Source of the DNA: Candidatus Kaistia colombiensis
Lineage (GTDB): Bacteria; Pseudomonadota; Alphaproteobacteria; Rhizobiales; Kaistiaceae
DNA: 64,000 bases
NCBI GenBank assembly: GCA_029203105.1
Contig: CP119318.1
Coordinates: forward strand, 4,292,501-4,356,500
Direction: 5' to 3'
Part shown: piece by piece, positions 46,981-56,862 of the stretch
Layout: each line of letters starts with the position of its first letter
Position numbering within the stretch: the first letter of the stretch is position 1
Position numbers and translations under genes: made by a program
Notes under the pieces: model-generated
Told to the model about the DNA's origin: nothing
Database searches by the model: none
What the model saw: only the letters and a program-made list of their open reading frames with translations

Positions 46981-48249
46981 ATGTCCGGACCATCTACCTA
47001 TCAGCCGCAGAACGCTTTCCTGAAGTGGTTCGAGGCGCGCCTGCCGATCGGCGGGCTCATCCATTCGTCGTTCATCGTGTTCCCGAATCCGCGGAACCTG
47101 AACTACTGGTGGACCTTCGGCGGCATCCTGGCCTTCATGCTGGTGGCGCAGATCATCACCGGCGTCGTGCTGGTGATGCACTACACGCCCCACACCACGC
47201 TGGCCTTCTCGTCCGTCGAAGGCATCATGCGCGACGTGAACTATGGCTGGCTGCTGCGTTACCTGCACGCCAACGGCGCGTCGATGTTCTTCATCGCCGT
47301 CTACGTCCACATCTTCCGCGGCCTCTACTACGGCTCCTACAAGGCGCCGCGTGAAGTGCTGTGGATCCTCGGCATGATCATCTTCCTGCTGATGATGGCG
47401 ACCGGCTTCATGGGCTACGTGCTGCCGTGGGGACAGATGTCCTTCTGGGGCGCCACCGTGATCACGAACCTGTTCTCGGCGATCCCGATCTTCGGCGAAA
47501 CCATCGTGACCTGGCTCTGGGGTGGCTTCTCGGTCGACAACCCGACCCTGAACCGGTTCTTCTCGCTGCACTACCTGCTGCCGTTCATGATCGCCGGCGT
47601 CGTCGTCCTGCACATCTGGGCGCTACACATTCCCGGCTCGAACAACCCGACCGGCGTGTCCGTCAAGGACAAGCAGGACACCCTGCCCTTCCATCCCTAC
47701 TTCACCGTCAAGGATGCGCTCGGCCTGGTCGTCTTCCTGATCGTCTACATGTGGTTCGTGTTCTACCTGCCGAACTTCATGGGCCATCCGGACAACTACA
47801 CCGCGGCGAACCCGCTCGTGACGCCGGCGCACATCGTTCCGGAATGGTACTTCCTGCCGTTCTACGCGATCCTGCGCTCGATCCCGGACAAGCTGGGCGG
47901 CGTCATCGCGATGTTCGGCGCCATCGCCGTGCTGTTCGTGGTTCCCTGGCTCGACACCTCGAAGGTCCGTTCGGCCAATTTCCGCCCGCTCTATCGCCAG
48001 TTCTTCTGGATCCTGGTGATCGTGTCGATCGGCCTCGGCTATCTCGGCTCGCGTCCGGCGGAAGGTGGATACGTCATCGCTTCGCGTATCCTGACGGTCT
48101 ACTACTTCTTCCACTTCCTGGTGATCCTGCCGCTGCTCGGCCTGTTCGAGAAGCCGAAGCCTCTGCCCGCGTCGATCACCGAGTCGGTTCTCGGCAAGGG
48201 TGCGGCCAACGTCACCGCCGGTGCGCCCGCCGCGCCGCAGACCAAGTAA
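46981..48249 (+). CDS. petB: Cytochrome b subunit of the bc1 complex
   Basis: A 422-residue membrane subunit carrying hemes bL and bH and both quinone sites. Diagnostic segments are VLVMHYTPHTTLAFSSVEGI, YLHANGASMFFIAVYVHIFR (heme ligands), GYVLPWGQMSFWGATVITNL near residue 140 and the Qo-site PEWYFLPFYAILRSIPDKLG near 280. Cytochrome b and c1 are separate genes here, unlike the fused fbcH of Bradyrhizobium. It lies 19 bp after petA and 25 bp before petC. Confidence 0.97.
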   Translation: MSGPSTYQPQNAFLKWFEARLPIGGLIHSSFIVFPNPRNLNYWWTFGGILAFMLVAQIITGVVLVMHYTPHTTLAFSSVEGIMRDVNYGWLLRYLHANGASMFFIAVYVHIFRGLYYGSYKAPREVLWILGMIIFLLMMATGFMGYVLPWGQMSFWGATVITNLFSAIPIFGETIVTWLWGGFSVDNPTLNRFFSLHYLLPFMIAGVVVLHIWALHIPGSNNPTGVSVKDKQDTLPFHPYFTVKDALGLVVFLIVYMWFVFYLPNFMGHPDNYTAANPLVTPAHIVPEWYFLPFYAILRSIPDKLGGVIAMFGAIAVLFVVPWLDTSKVRSANFRPLYRQFFWILVIVSIGLGYLGSRPAEGGYVIASRILTVYYFFHFLVILPLLGLFEKPKPLPASITESVLGKGAANVTAGAPAAPQTK

Positions 48250-48274
48250 GCCGCGAGAGGATCACGGATCGATC

Positions 48275-49162
48275 ATGATGAAGACCCTTTCCGAGAAAAT
48301 CGCGCGGTTTGGTCTGGCACTGTCCCTCAGCGTCGCTTCGGCGACGCTGGTGGCCGGCCCAGTCAGCGCCGCCGAGGAAGAAGTCCACGCGACGCCGCAC
48401 TATCCGCTCGTCCATCCGACGCAGGAGCCCTGGAGCTTCGCCGGCGTGTTCGGCAAGTTCGACACGGCGCAGCTGCAGCGCGGCTACCAAGTCTACAAGG
48501 AAGTCTGCTCCGCCTGCCACTCGATGGAGCTGATGAGCTTCCGCAATCTGGGCCAGCCCGGCGGACCGAACTTCAGCGAGGCGCAGGTCAAGGCGCTCGC
48601 CGCGACCTTCCAGGTCCAGGACGGCCCGAACGACGCCGGCGACATGTTCGAGCGCCCGGCCCGTCCGTCGGACCGCTTCCCGTCGCCCTTCCCCAATCCG
48701 GAAGCCGCCGCTGCCTCGAACAACGGCAAGGCTCCGCCGGACCTGTCGCTGATGGGCAAGGCGCGCGCCGTCGAGCGCGGCTTCCCCTGGTTCGTGCTGG
48801 ATATCTTCACGCAGTACCAGGAAGGCGGCCCGGACTACATCCACGGCCTGCTGACCGGCTACAAGGAGCCGCCGGCGGGTACGGAAGTCGGCCCCGGCCT
48901 GCACTATAATGTCGGCTTCGGCAGCGGTCCGGCGATCGCCATGGCCCCGCCGCTTTCCGACGGCCAGGTGACCTATTCGGACGGCACGCCCGAGACGGTC
49001 GACCAGTACTCGCGCGACGTCGCGGCCTTCCTGATGTGGACGGCCGAGCCGCATCTCGACGCGCGCAAGCGCATCGGCTTCCAGGTGATCCTCTTCCTGA
49101 TCGTCTTCGCCGGCCTGCTCTACTTCGCCAAGAAGAAGATCTGGGCCAAGGTCGCGCACTAA
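48275..49162 (+). CDS. petC: Cytochrome c1 subunit of the bc1 complex
   Basis: A 295-residue c-type cytochrome. Residues 1-33 form a signal peptide (FGLALSLSVASATLVAGPVS, then AAEEE). The heme motif CSACHSMELM is near residue 78, and the distal methionine is probably in AIAMAPPLSDG near 230. A C-terminal helix (VILFLIVFAGLLYFAKKKIW) anchors it to the membrane. The third gene of petABC, followed by a terminator. It passes electrons from the Rieske protein to cytochrome c. Confidence 0.96.
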   Translation: MMKTLSEKIARFGLALSLSVASATLVAGPVSAAEEEVHATPHYPLVHPTQEPWSFAGVFGKFDTAQLQRGYQVYKEVCSACHSMELMSFRNLGQPGGPNFSEAQVKALAATFQVQDGPNDAGDMFERPARPSDRFPSPFPNPEAAAASNNGKAPPDLSLMGKARAVERGFPWFVLDIFTQYQEGGPDYIHGLLTGYKEPPAGTEVGPGLHYNVGFGSGPAIAMAPPLSDGQVTYSDGTPETVDQYSRDVAAFLMWTAEPHLDARKRIGFQVILFLIVFAGLLYFAKKKIWAKVAH

Positions 49163-49185
49163 GCGCACCGAAACGACACGAAATC

Positions 49186-49216
49186 GAAAGGGCCCCGACG
49201 GGGCCCTTTCTTTTTT
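49186..49216 (+). terminator. Rho-independent terminator of petABC
   Basis: AAAGGGCCCC (49187-49196) pairs with GGGGCCCTTT (49200-49209) around GAC, followed by C and TTTTTT. It abuts the stop codon of the convergent CCA transferase gene. Confidence 0.93.
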
Positions 49217-50450
49217 ACGACTGAGGCTGATAGCTCGCCAGGAACGCCCGCAGCCGTTCCCGCAGTTCCTCGGCATTGGCGCGAAAATCCTCGGCAATCC
49301 AGCCGCGCTCCATGTGCTTCAGCAACAAGCCGACCAGCGGCCCGCGATCGACGCCGAGTTCGACGACGTCGCGGCCGGAGAGAGGAAAGGTCGGGATTGC
49401 CCAGTCCATGGCAGCGGCCGTGCGCGCGGCGACGTCGCCGGCAGCCAGCATCCCCTTGGCCCCGGCGAGCGCCAGGCCGTCGAGGAATGCCGACGTCCCG
49501 ATCCGATAGAGCGCCGCATGATCGGCCACCGCCGGGGTCGCGGCAGCCTCCGTGCCGGCCGCCAGCGCCGCCCGCATCCGGCTCCGCTCGGCATTGGAGA
49601 GGCGGAAGCGCTGGGCGATCCGGTCGACATCCTCCTGCACGCGGCCGAACAGGACCACCAGGCGCAAGGGGGCCGACGCTGGCTCCCCGCGCTCGAAGTC
49701 CGGCAGCCGCTCGAAGGCGGCGAGATCCCCCACGCCAGCCGCGATCAGCGGCAGGATGCCGCTCTCCTGCATGACGGCGACGGTCGGAACCGCCCCCTCC
49801 GCAGTCATCAGCCGGCGCATTTCCTGGCCGACCCGCTCGGCCGACAGCTCGGCGAGGTCATGGCGCGCACGGATCGTCGCCGAAAGCCCTTCCGGGTCGG
49901 GCGCTCCGGCGCCATAGGCGGCATGGAAGCGGAAGAATCGCAGCGCCCGCAACCGGTCCTCCGCGATCCGGCGCTCGGCCGAACCGATGAAACGGACCCT
50001 TCGCTCGGCGATGTCGGCGAGGCCGCCGACGGGATCATGCAGGTGGCCGTCGAGATCGACCGACAGCGCATTGATGGTGAAATCGCGTCGCTCCGCATCG
50101 GCCTGCCAGTCGCGGCCGAAGCGCACGACGGCGCGCCGGCCGTCCGTCTCGATGTCCTCCCGCAGCGTCGTCACCTCGACGACGTGACGGTGGCCGATGA
50201 CCGTTACCGTGCCGTGCTCGATTCCGGTCGGCGCAACCTTGAGACCGGCCGCCTCCGCCCGCCCGATCACCGTCTCGGGCAAGGCGGTCGTGGCGACATC
50301 GACGTCGGCCACCGGCAGCCCCATCAGGGTGTTGCGGACAGCCCCGCCGATGACGCGCGCCTCTTCCCCTTCCCTCGACAGGAGGGACAGAACCTCATGC
50401 ACCAGCGGCTGGCTGAGAAACGCCGCGTCCCGGCAATCCGGCCCGGTCAA
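49215..50450 (-). CDS. cca: CCA tRNA nucleotidyltransferase / poly(A) polymerase family protein
   Basis: Adds or repairs the 3' CCA of tRNAs. A 411-residue class II nucleotidyltransferase. The active-site region holds ARVIGGAVRNTLMGLPVADV near residue 32, with the metal-binding DVDVATTALPE, and AERRDFTINALSVDLDGHLH near 120; the neck helix reads RRIAEDRLRALRFFRFHAAY near 160. Its start overlaps the end of the DUF6111 gene by four bases. The block DUF1285-NUDIX-DUF6111-cca is a conserved alphaproteobacterial unit. Confidence 0.94.
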   Translation of the reverse strand: MTGPDCRDAAFLSQPLVHEVLSLLSREGEEARVIGGAVRNTLMGLPVADVDVATTALPETVIGRAEAAGLKVAPTGIEHGTVTVIGHRHVVEVTTLREDIETDGRRAVVRFGRDWQADAERRDFTINALSVDLDGHLHDPVGGLADIAERRVRFIGSAERRIAEDRLRALRFFRFHAAYGAGAPDPEGLSATIRARHDLAELSAERVGQEMRRLMTAEGAVPTVAVMQESGILPLIAAGVGDLAAFERLPDFERGEPASAPLRLVVLFGRVQEDVDRIAQRFRLSNAERSRMRAALAAGTEAAATPAVADHAALYRIGTSAFLDGLALAGAKGMLAAGDVAARTAAAMDWAIPTFPLSGRDVVELGVDRGPLVGLLLKHMERGWIAEDFRANAEELRERLRAFLASYQPQS

Positions 50451-50710
50451 TCGAAACCACCCGGAACCAGCTTGCCATCCCGGAACTCAGCCGGGTGATA
50501 GGTCGTGCCGGCGTTGCCGCCTGAAAAATGCACCAGCCCCAGGACCGCGATCAGCGCCACCACGACGCCGGCGGCCGACAACCGCGACAGCACCTTGTAC
50601 GACCAGTCCTCCCGGCCCAGCGACGACCCCGGCGCGAACTGGCGCCAGCCGGCATAGGCTAGGAACGGCGCCAGGAAGCAGAACACCGTAATGGCGAGAA
50701 ATCGCAGCAT
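50447..50710 (-). CDS. DUF6111 family membrane protein
   Basis: An 87-residue protein with two hydrophobic helices (LRFLAITVFCFLAPFLAYAG; LSAAGVVVALIAVLGLVHFS) and a conserved end TTYHPAEFRDGKLVPGGFD. It overlaps cca by four bases and abuts the NUDIX gene, which fits the small uncharacterised protein always found between those genes in rhizobia. Confidence 0.8.
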   Translation of the reverse strand: MLRFLAITVFCFLAPFLAYAGWRQFAPGSSLGREDWSYKVLSRLSAAGVVVALIAVLGLVHFSGGNAGTTYHPAEFRDGKLVPGGFD

Positions 50711-51349
50711 CTATTCAAAGAGTCTTTCATAGAGACCGCGGATGATTCCGGCGGTCACGCCCCAGATATGGTGTTCGTCATACGGCATTTCGTAGAGCGC
50801 ATGCCGGACGCCATCAAATTCCCGGCTGATCGTCTGGTGATTTTCCGGCGTCATCAGGAAAGAGAGCGGCACTTCGAAGGTGGCGTCAACCTCGCCCGGG
50901 TTCAGCACCAGATGATGATCGGGCGCTACCCGCGCCACGATGGCGGTGATGCGGTAGCCGGTGCCGGCGATATAGGGATCGAGCGCGCCAATTGGCTCGA
51001 CTAGCCCCGGATCGAGACCGATCTCCTCCTGCGCCTCGCGCAGCGCCGCCGCCGTCGCATCCACGTCGGTCGGATCGATCTTGCCGCCGGGGAAGGCGAT
51101 CTGGCCAGGATGCTTGCGCAACTGCATCGCACGCCGCGTCATCAGCACCGTCGCTTCGCCGCGCTCGACGACCGGAATGAGCACCGCCGCCTCGCGCCAG
51201 ACAAATCCCCTCGGCGGGATGAACTCCGGATTGATCACCGGCTCGTCCGGATCGGCCGCGAGCGGATGGTCAAGAGACCGCAACCGCGTCCGCGCCCTGG
51301 CAAAGAAGTGGTCCGGCCGGAATGGATCGTCCAAATTGAACTGTGTCAC
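50711..51349 (-). CDS. CoA pyrophosphatase, NUDIX family
   Basis: A 212-residue hydrolase. The Nudix box is AFPGGKIDPTDVDATAAALR continuing EAQEEIGL near residue 92, and the CoA-specific upstream motif appears as LMTRRAMQLRKHPGQIAFPG. Related enzymes split coenzyme A and its derivatives into phosphopantetheine and 3',5'-ADP. It overlaps the DUF1285 gene by four bases and abuts the DUF6111 gene, so the unit is a tightly coupled operon. Confidence 0.92.
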   Translation of the reverse strand: MTQFNLDDPFRPDHFFARARTRLRSLDHPLAADPDEPVINPEFIPPRGFVWREAAVLIPVVERGEATVLMTRRAMQLRKHPGQIAFPGGKIDPTDVDATAAALREAQEEIGLDPGLVEPIGALDPYIAGTGYRITAIVARVAPDHHLVLNPGEVDATFEVPLSFLMTPENHQTISREFDGVRHALYEMPYDEHHIWGVTAGIIRGLYERLFE

Positions 51350-51954
51350 AACGTCACCACCGCTTCGGCCCGGCCAATGACAAAGAAGTGACCGCTCGAG
51401 ACCAGGCCGATCTCCTCGCCCCGCTGCTCGAAATGGGGAGCGAGCTCATGCACCAGCGGCCGCGCCAGCCGCGCCTCGAGTCCGCCCCGGACCCGCACAT
51501 AGGGAACCAGTCCATCGCGCGCCGCACCGGGCGCGATGCGCAGCGGATGCGCGGCATCAACCACGACCAAGTCGCCGACATTGGTGCGCAGGATGAGCTT
51601 CCGCGCGTCACCCTCGCCCTCGATCGCCATTTCCACGGCGATGAAAGGCACGTCTTCGACCGCGATCGTCAGCTTTTCGGCTGGCGTGACGAGAACATAG
51701 CTGCCATCAGGCTCGCGCCGCAGCACGGTGGCGAACAACCTGACCAGCGCCTCGCGAAGGATCGGCCGCCCCTCGTGATGCCAACCGCCCTGACGGTCGA
51801 TGCGGATGTCGATCACGCCGCAATCGGCCGGATTCCAGAGATGGACGGGAGCGGGCCCACGCAGTTTGCCGGCCCGCTCGATCAGCCCATCAAGGGCCGA
51901 ACCCTGCGCCGAAACGTCTCCGGCCTTGGTTTCGCCCTGCTTTGTCACTGACAT
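51346..51954 (-). CDS. DUF1285 domain-containing protein
   Basis: A 202-residue protein started at ATG 51954 (MSVTKQGETKAGDVSAQG); upstream starts at 51966 and 52044 are possible but not supported. Conserved parts are PVHLWNPADCGVIDIRIDRQ and GGWHHEGRPILREALVRLFA near residue 45, then YVLVTPAEKLTIAVEDVPFI. The family is uncharacterised but consistently precedes the NUDIX and cca genes. Divergent from the moxR operon, with 131 bp between starts. Confidence 0.88.
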   Translation of the reverse strand: MSVTKQGETKAGDVSAQGSALDGLIERAGKLRGPAPVHLWNPADCGVIDIRIDRQGGWHHEGRPILREALVRLFATVLRREPDGSYVLVTPAEKLTIAVEDVPFIAVEMAIEGEGDARKLILRTNVGDLVVVDAAHPLRIAPGAARDGLVPYVRVRGGLEARLARPLVHELAPHFEQRGEEIGLVSSGHFFVIGRAEAVVTL

Positions 51955-52085
51955 GCTAAGTATCATCCTTCCGTGCAAGGCGGCGGAACCAGAAGCTGAC
52001 GCTGCCATGCCGGTCGTGCGAAGATTGCACGCGGATCGAGTCACTCGATCTCGTCGCGACCGTAACCGAAACTATATGGGCCGAT

Positions 52086-53102
<1,017 letters not shown>

Positions 53103-53106
53103 CGTT

Positions 53107-54024
53107 TTGAACGAAGCACGCGCTTCCGTGCAGACATCCAGTCGTGTCGGCACGAATCTGGCTGAAGCCAAGGGCTTGGCCGCGAGCCTGCCTGACCTGC
53201 TGGTCGAGGCACGCCGTGTCGCGACCACGGTGCTCGCCGGCTGGCACGGCCGCCGCCGCGCCGGCCCGGGTGAGACCTTCTGGCAGTTCCGTCCTTTCGT
53301 GGCGGGCGAAGCGCCCGGTCGCATCGACTGGCGCCGCTCCGCGCGCGACGACCACTTCTACATCCGCGAGCGCGAATGGGAGGCAGCCCACACCGTGTGG
53401 CTCGCCGCCGACCTCTCGCGGTCGATGGATTTTCGCTCCAAGCTCGCCGTCGCCTCGAAGCGCGACCGCGCCGTCGTGCTGCTGCTGGCGCTGGGCGATC
53501 TGCTGGCCGCCGCCGGCGAACGAATCGGGTTGCTCGGCCTGAGCGATCCAGTGCTGTCGCGCAACGCGGCCGAACGTCTGGCCGAGACGCTGACCCATTT
53601 TGATGCCGAACAGCCGGCCTTCCCCTCCGCCATGCGGCTCAGCCGGTTTGCCGACCTCGTCGTGATTGGCGATTTCCTCGATCCGATCGAGGAAATCGAG
53701 GCCCGCCTCGCCGATTACGCCCGCCACGGCGCGACGGTGCATCTGGTCGAGATCCGCGATCCGGTGGAAGAGATCTTCCCTTATGCCGGGCGAACCGAGT
53801 TCCGCGACCCGGAAACCGGCGCGCTCTATACGATCGGCCGCGCCGAGCAGATTGGCGAGGACTACCGCAACCGCCTCGTCGCCCGCCGCGAAGCGCTGGC
53901 CGCCACAAGCCGCCGGCTCGGCTGGAGCTATCTGACGCATCGCACCGACCGCCCGGCGACGGAGCCGCTGCTCGCGCTGCACGCGCGCCTCTCGACGCGC
54001 ACGACACAGGGAGCCTGGCCATGA
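53107..54024 (+). CDS. DUF58 domain-containing protein
   Basis: A protein of about 305 residues when started at TTG 53107 (LNEARASVQTSSRVG), four bases after the moxR stop; ATG 53068 inside moxR is an alternative. The DUF58 signature is GETFWQFRPFVAGEAPGRID followed by WRRSARDDHFYIREREWEAA near residue 60, and a VWA-like part begins VWLAADLSRSMDF. DUF58 proteins accompany MoxR ATPases, possibly as recruiters to the membrane complex. It overlaps the next gene by four bases. Confidence 0.88.
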   Translation: MNEARASVQTSSRVGTNLAEAKGLAASLPDLLVEARRVATTVLAGWHGRRRAGPGETFWQFRPFVAGEAPGRIDWRRSARDDHFYIREREWEAAHTVWLAADLSRSMDFRSKLAVASKRDRAVVLLLALGDLLAAAGERIGLLGLSDPVLSRNAAERLAETLTHFDAEQPAFPSAMRLSRFADLVVIGDFLDPIEEIEARLADYARHGATVHLVEIRDPVEEIFPYAGRTEFRDPETGALYTIGRAEQIGEDYRNRLVARREALAATSRRLGWSYLTHRTDRPATEPLLALHARLSTRTTQGAWP

Positions 54025-56846
54025 TCGCCGGCCTGCCCATCGCCTTCGGCGCGCCACTGGTGCTGGCGGCGCTCGTGCTGCTGCCGGCTATCTGGTGGCT
54101 GCTGAAGCTGACGCCGCCGCGTCCGCGCCTCGAGAGCTTCCCGCCGACCCGCATCCTCGCCGAGATCGCCCCGCGCGACGAGCAACCGTCGCGCAGTCCT
54201 TGGTGGCTGACGGCATTGCGGCTGCTGCTCGCGGCCCTCGTCATTCTGGCGCTCGCCGCGCCAATCTGGCGCCCGACCGGTGAAAGCGCGCCCGGCTCCG
54301 GCCCGCTGCTCGTTGTCATCGACAATGACTGGGCTTCCGCGCGCGACTGGGCGACCCGCGTCGACACGGCCCGCCGTATCGTCAAGCTGGCCGAGCGCGC
54401 CGGCCGCCCGGTCGGGCTTCTCGCTACGGCCGAGCCACCCAACCAGGAGATCGCGCCCGCCGACGCCGCCGCCATCCGCACCCGTCTCGACGCATTGGTG
54501 CCGCGCCCCTATCCGACCAACCGCGCCGCCATCGCCGCTGCGCTGCAGACGGTGGCGCCGTCGGCCACATTCGGTGGCGTCGCCTGGCTTTCGAACGGTC
54601 TGGGCGGCAGCGATGCCGAGGCATTCGGCCGCTTCCTCGACGGTTCGGTGAAGGCGCCAGTGACGATCTACGGCCGCGACGACAAGACCTTGCTCGGGCT
54701 CGCCGCCCCCGTCGCCACGGCCGAGGCGCTGACACTGAGCGTGCTGCGCGGCGACCGCGAGGCGGCCTCAAGCGGCATGCTGGTCGCCCGCGACATGAAG
54801 GGGCGCTCCGTCGGCGAGGCGCCGTTCACCTTCAAGATGGGCGAGCTACGCACCGAAGCGGTCTTCAACCTGCCAACGGAACTGCGCAACGAGATCGTCC
54901 GGGTCGAGATCGCCGGCCAGGAGACGGCGGGGGCCGTGCAGTTGCTCGACGATCGCTTCAAGCGGCGGCGCATCGGCCTGATCTCCGGCGCGTCGAGCGA
55001 CAATGCGCAGCCGCTTTTGTCGCCGCTCTACTACATCACCCGCGCCGTGCAGCCCTTCGCCGACGTCATCGAGCCGCGCGACGCCAATGCGGCCCTGGCC
55101 GTGCCGCAGATGATCGAGGCCGGCTCGGCCGTGATCGCCATGGCCGATATCGGCACGCTGACGCCGGATGTCGAGGACAAGCTCGCGACTTGGGTCGAGG
55201 CGGGCGGCACGCTGCTGCGCTTCGCCGGCCCGCGCCTCGCCGCCGCGAGTGCCGCGGCCGACAATCTCATCCCGGTGCGGCTGCGCGAGGGCGGCCGCGT
55301 GCTTGGCGGCAGCCTTTCATGGTCGTCGCCGCAGCCGCTCGCCTCCTTCGCCGCCACCAGCCCGTTCGCCGGATTGGCGATCGCGCCGGATATCGAGGTG
55401 CGCCGCCAGGTTCTGGCCGAGCCGGACGCCAATTTGCCGTCGCGCACCTGGGCGGCGCTTGCCGACGGCACCCCGCTCGTCACCGCCGCGCCGCTCGGCA
55501 AGGGCTGGCTGATTCTGTTCCATGTCACCGCCGACGCCAGTTGGTCGAACCTGCCGCTTTCCGGCACCTTCGTGGAGATGCTCCGCCGCATCGCCGCCTT
55601 CGCCTCGGTGCCGCTGATGCAGGACCACGCCGCCAAGACGGTGGAGGGATCGGCCGGCGCGACGCTGCCGCCCTACCGGCTGCTGGACGGCTTCGGCCAC
55701 TTCGTCGCCAGCGATCCGATGGCGCGGCCGCTGCCCGCCTCCGGCGCCCCGGTCGAGCCGAGCCGCGAGCACCCTCCCGGCCTCTATGGCGGCGAGGACG
55801 GCTTCCGCGCGATTAACGTGCTGGCGCCCGACTCCACCTTGCCGCCGCTCGACGTCGGCGCCATGGCCGGCGCCGAGCTCCGGCCCTATCCGACCACGAC
55901 GCCGACCGACCTGTCGCCCTATCTCCTGCTCGCGGCGCTCGCCTGCCTGATCGCCGACGCGCTCGCCGTCCTGTGGCTGAACGGGGGCCTCCGCATCCGC
56001 CGCCATGCAACCGCTTCTGTTATCCTCCTGTTAACCCTGGCGCCCGCTTTCACGCCGCCGCCGGCCCGCGCCGATGCGGCGAGCGACCAGTTCGCCATGG
56101 ACGCGGTCAACAAGTCGCGCCTCGCCTATGTCCGGACCGGCAATCCCGAGATCGACGACATGAGCGAGGCCGGTCTCGCCGGTCTGTCGCGGGCGCTCTC
56201 CGCCCGCACAGCGATGGAGCCGGACAATCCGCTTGGTGTCGATGTCGAGAAGGACGAGCTGAGCTTCTTCCCGCTGCTCTACTGGCCGATCGACCCGACC
56301 TCGCCCATGCCCTCCTCGGCGACGCTCGCCAAGATCGACGCCTATATGAAGCAGGGCGGCTCGATCCTGTTCGATACCCGCGACGAGCTCGATCGCCCGC
56401 CCGGCTCGACCGGTTTCGGCGGCACGCCGGCCGCCGAGCGGCTGCGTGCCATGCTCTCCGGCCTCGACATTCCGCCGCTCGAGCCGGTGCCCGGCAACCA
56501 CGTCCTGACCAAGGCCTTCTACCTGCTGGAGGACTTTCCCGGCCGCTACAGCGGCGGCCCGCTCTGGGTCGAGGCTTCGCCGCCGGAGACCGACGCGACC
56601 GCCGCGCAGCGGCCGGCCCGGCCGGGCGACGGCGTCTCGTCGATCCTGATCACCGAGAACGACATGGCGGCCGCCTGGGCCACCGATCCCGACGGCCGCT
56701 ATCTCGCGCCGACCGTGCCACCGGATCCGCGCCAGCGCGAACTGGCCTACCGGACGGGCATCAACATCGTCATGTACACCCTGACCGGCAACTACAAGGC
56801 CGATCAGGTCCATGTGCCAGCCCTGCTCGAAAGACTCGGCCAATGA
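54021..56846 (+). CDS. DUF4159 domain-containing membrane protein (BatA-like N-terminus)
   Basis: A 941-residue membrane protein. The N-terminus is like aerotolerance protein BatA: two helices near residues 10-30 and 58-80 around the P-rich loop PPRPRLESFPPTRILAEIAP. A large periplasmic VWA-type segment follows, then a helix near 640 (SPYLLLAALACLIADALAVL) and another near 665. The C-terminal DUF4159 domain begins near 700 (LAYVRTGNPEIDDMSEAGLA) and includes LSFFPLLYWPIDP. It fits the same MoxR operon and likely forms its membrane complex. Confidence 0.93.
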   Translation: MIAGLPIAFGAPLVLAALVLLPAIWWLLKLTPPRPRLESFPPTRILAEIAPRDEQPSRSPWWLTALRLLLAALVILALAAPIWRPTGESAPGSGPLLVVIDNDWASARDWATRVDTARRIVKLAERAGRPVGLLATAEPPNQEIAPADAAAIRTRLDALVPRPYPTNRAAIAAALQTVAPSATFGGVAWLSNGLGGSDAEAFGRFLDGSVKAPVTIYGRDDKTLLGLAAPVATAEALTLSVLRGDREAASSGMLVARDMKGRSVGEAPFTFKMGELRTEAVFNLPTELRNEIVRVEIAGQETAGAVQLLDDRFKRRRIGLISGASSDNAQPLLSPLYYITRAVQPFADVIEPRDANAALAVPQMIEAGSAVIAMADIGTLTPDVEDKLATWVEAGGTLLRFAGPRLAAASAAADNLIPVRLREGGRVLGGSLSWSSPQPLASFAATSPFAGLAIAPDIEVRRQVLAEPDANLPSRTWAALADGTPLVTAAPLGKGWLILFHVTADASWSNLPLSGTFVEMLRRIAAFASVPLMQDHAAKTVEGSAGATLPPYRLLDGFGHFVASDPMARPLPASGAPVEPSREHPPGLYGGEDGFRAINVLAPDSTLPPLDVGAMAGAELRPYPTTTPTDLSPYLLLAALACLIADALAVLWLNGGLRIRRHATASVILLLTLAPAFTPPPARADAASDQFAMDAVNKSRLAYVRTGNPEIDDMSEAGLAGLSRALSARTAMEPDNPLGVDVEKDELSFFPLLYWPIDPTSPMPSSATLAKIDAYMKQGGSILFDTRDELDRPPGSTGFGGTPAAERLRAMLSGLDIPPLEPVPGNHVLTKAFYLLEDFPGRYSGGPLWVEASPPETDATAAQRPARPGDGVSSILITENDMAAAWATDPDGRYLAPTVPPDPRQRELAYRTGINIVMYTLTGNYKADQVHVPALLERLGQ

Positions 56847-56862
56847 ACAAGGGATCCGGACA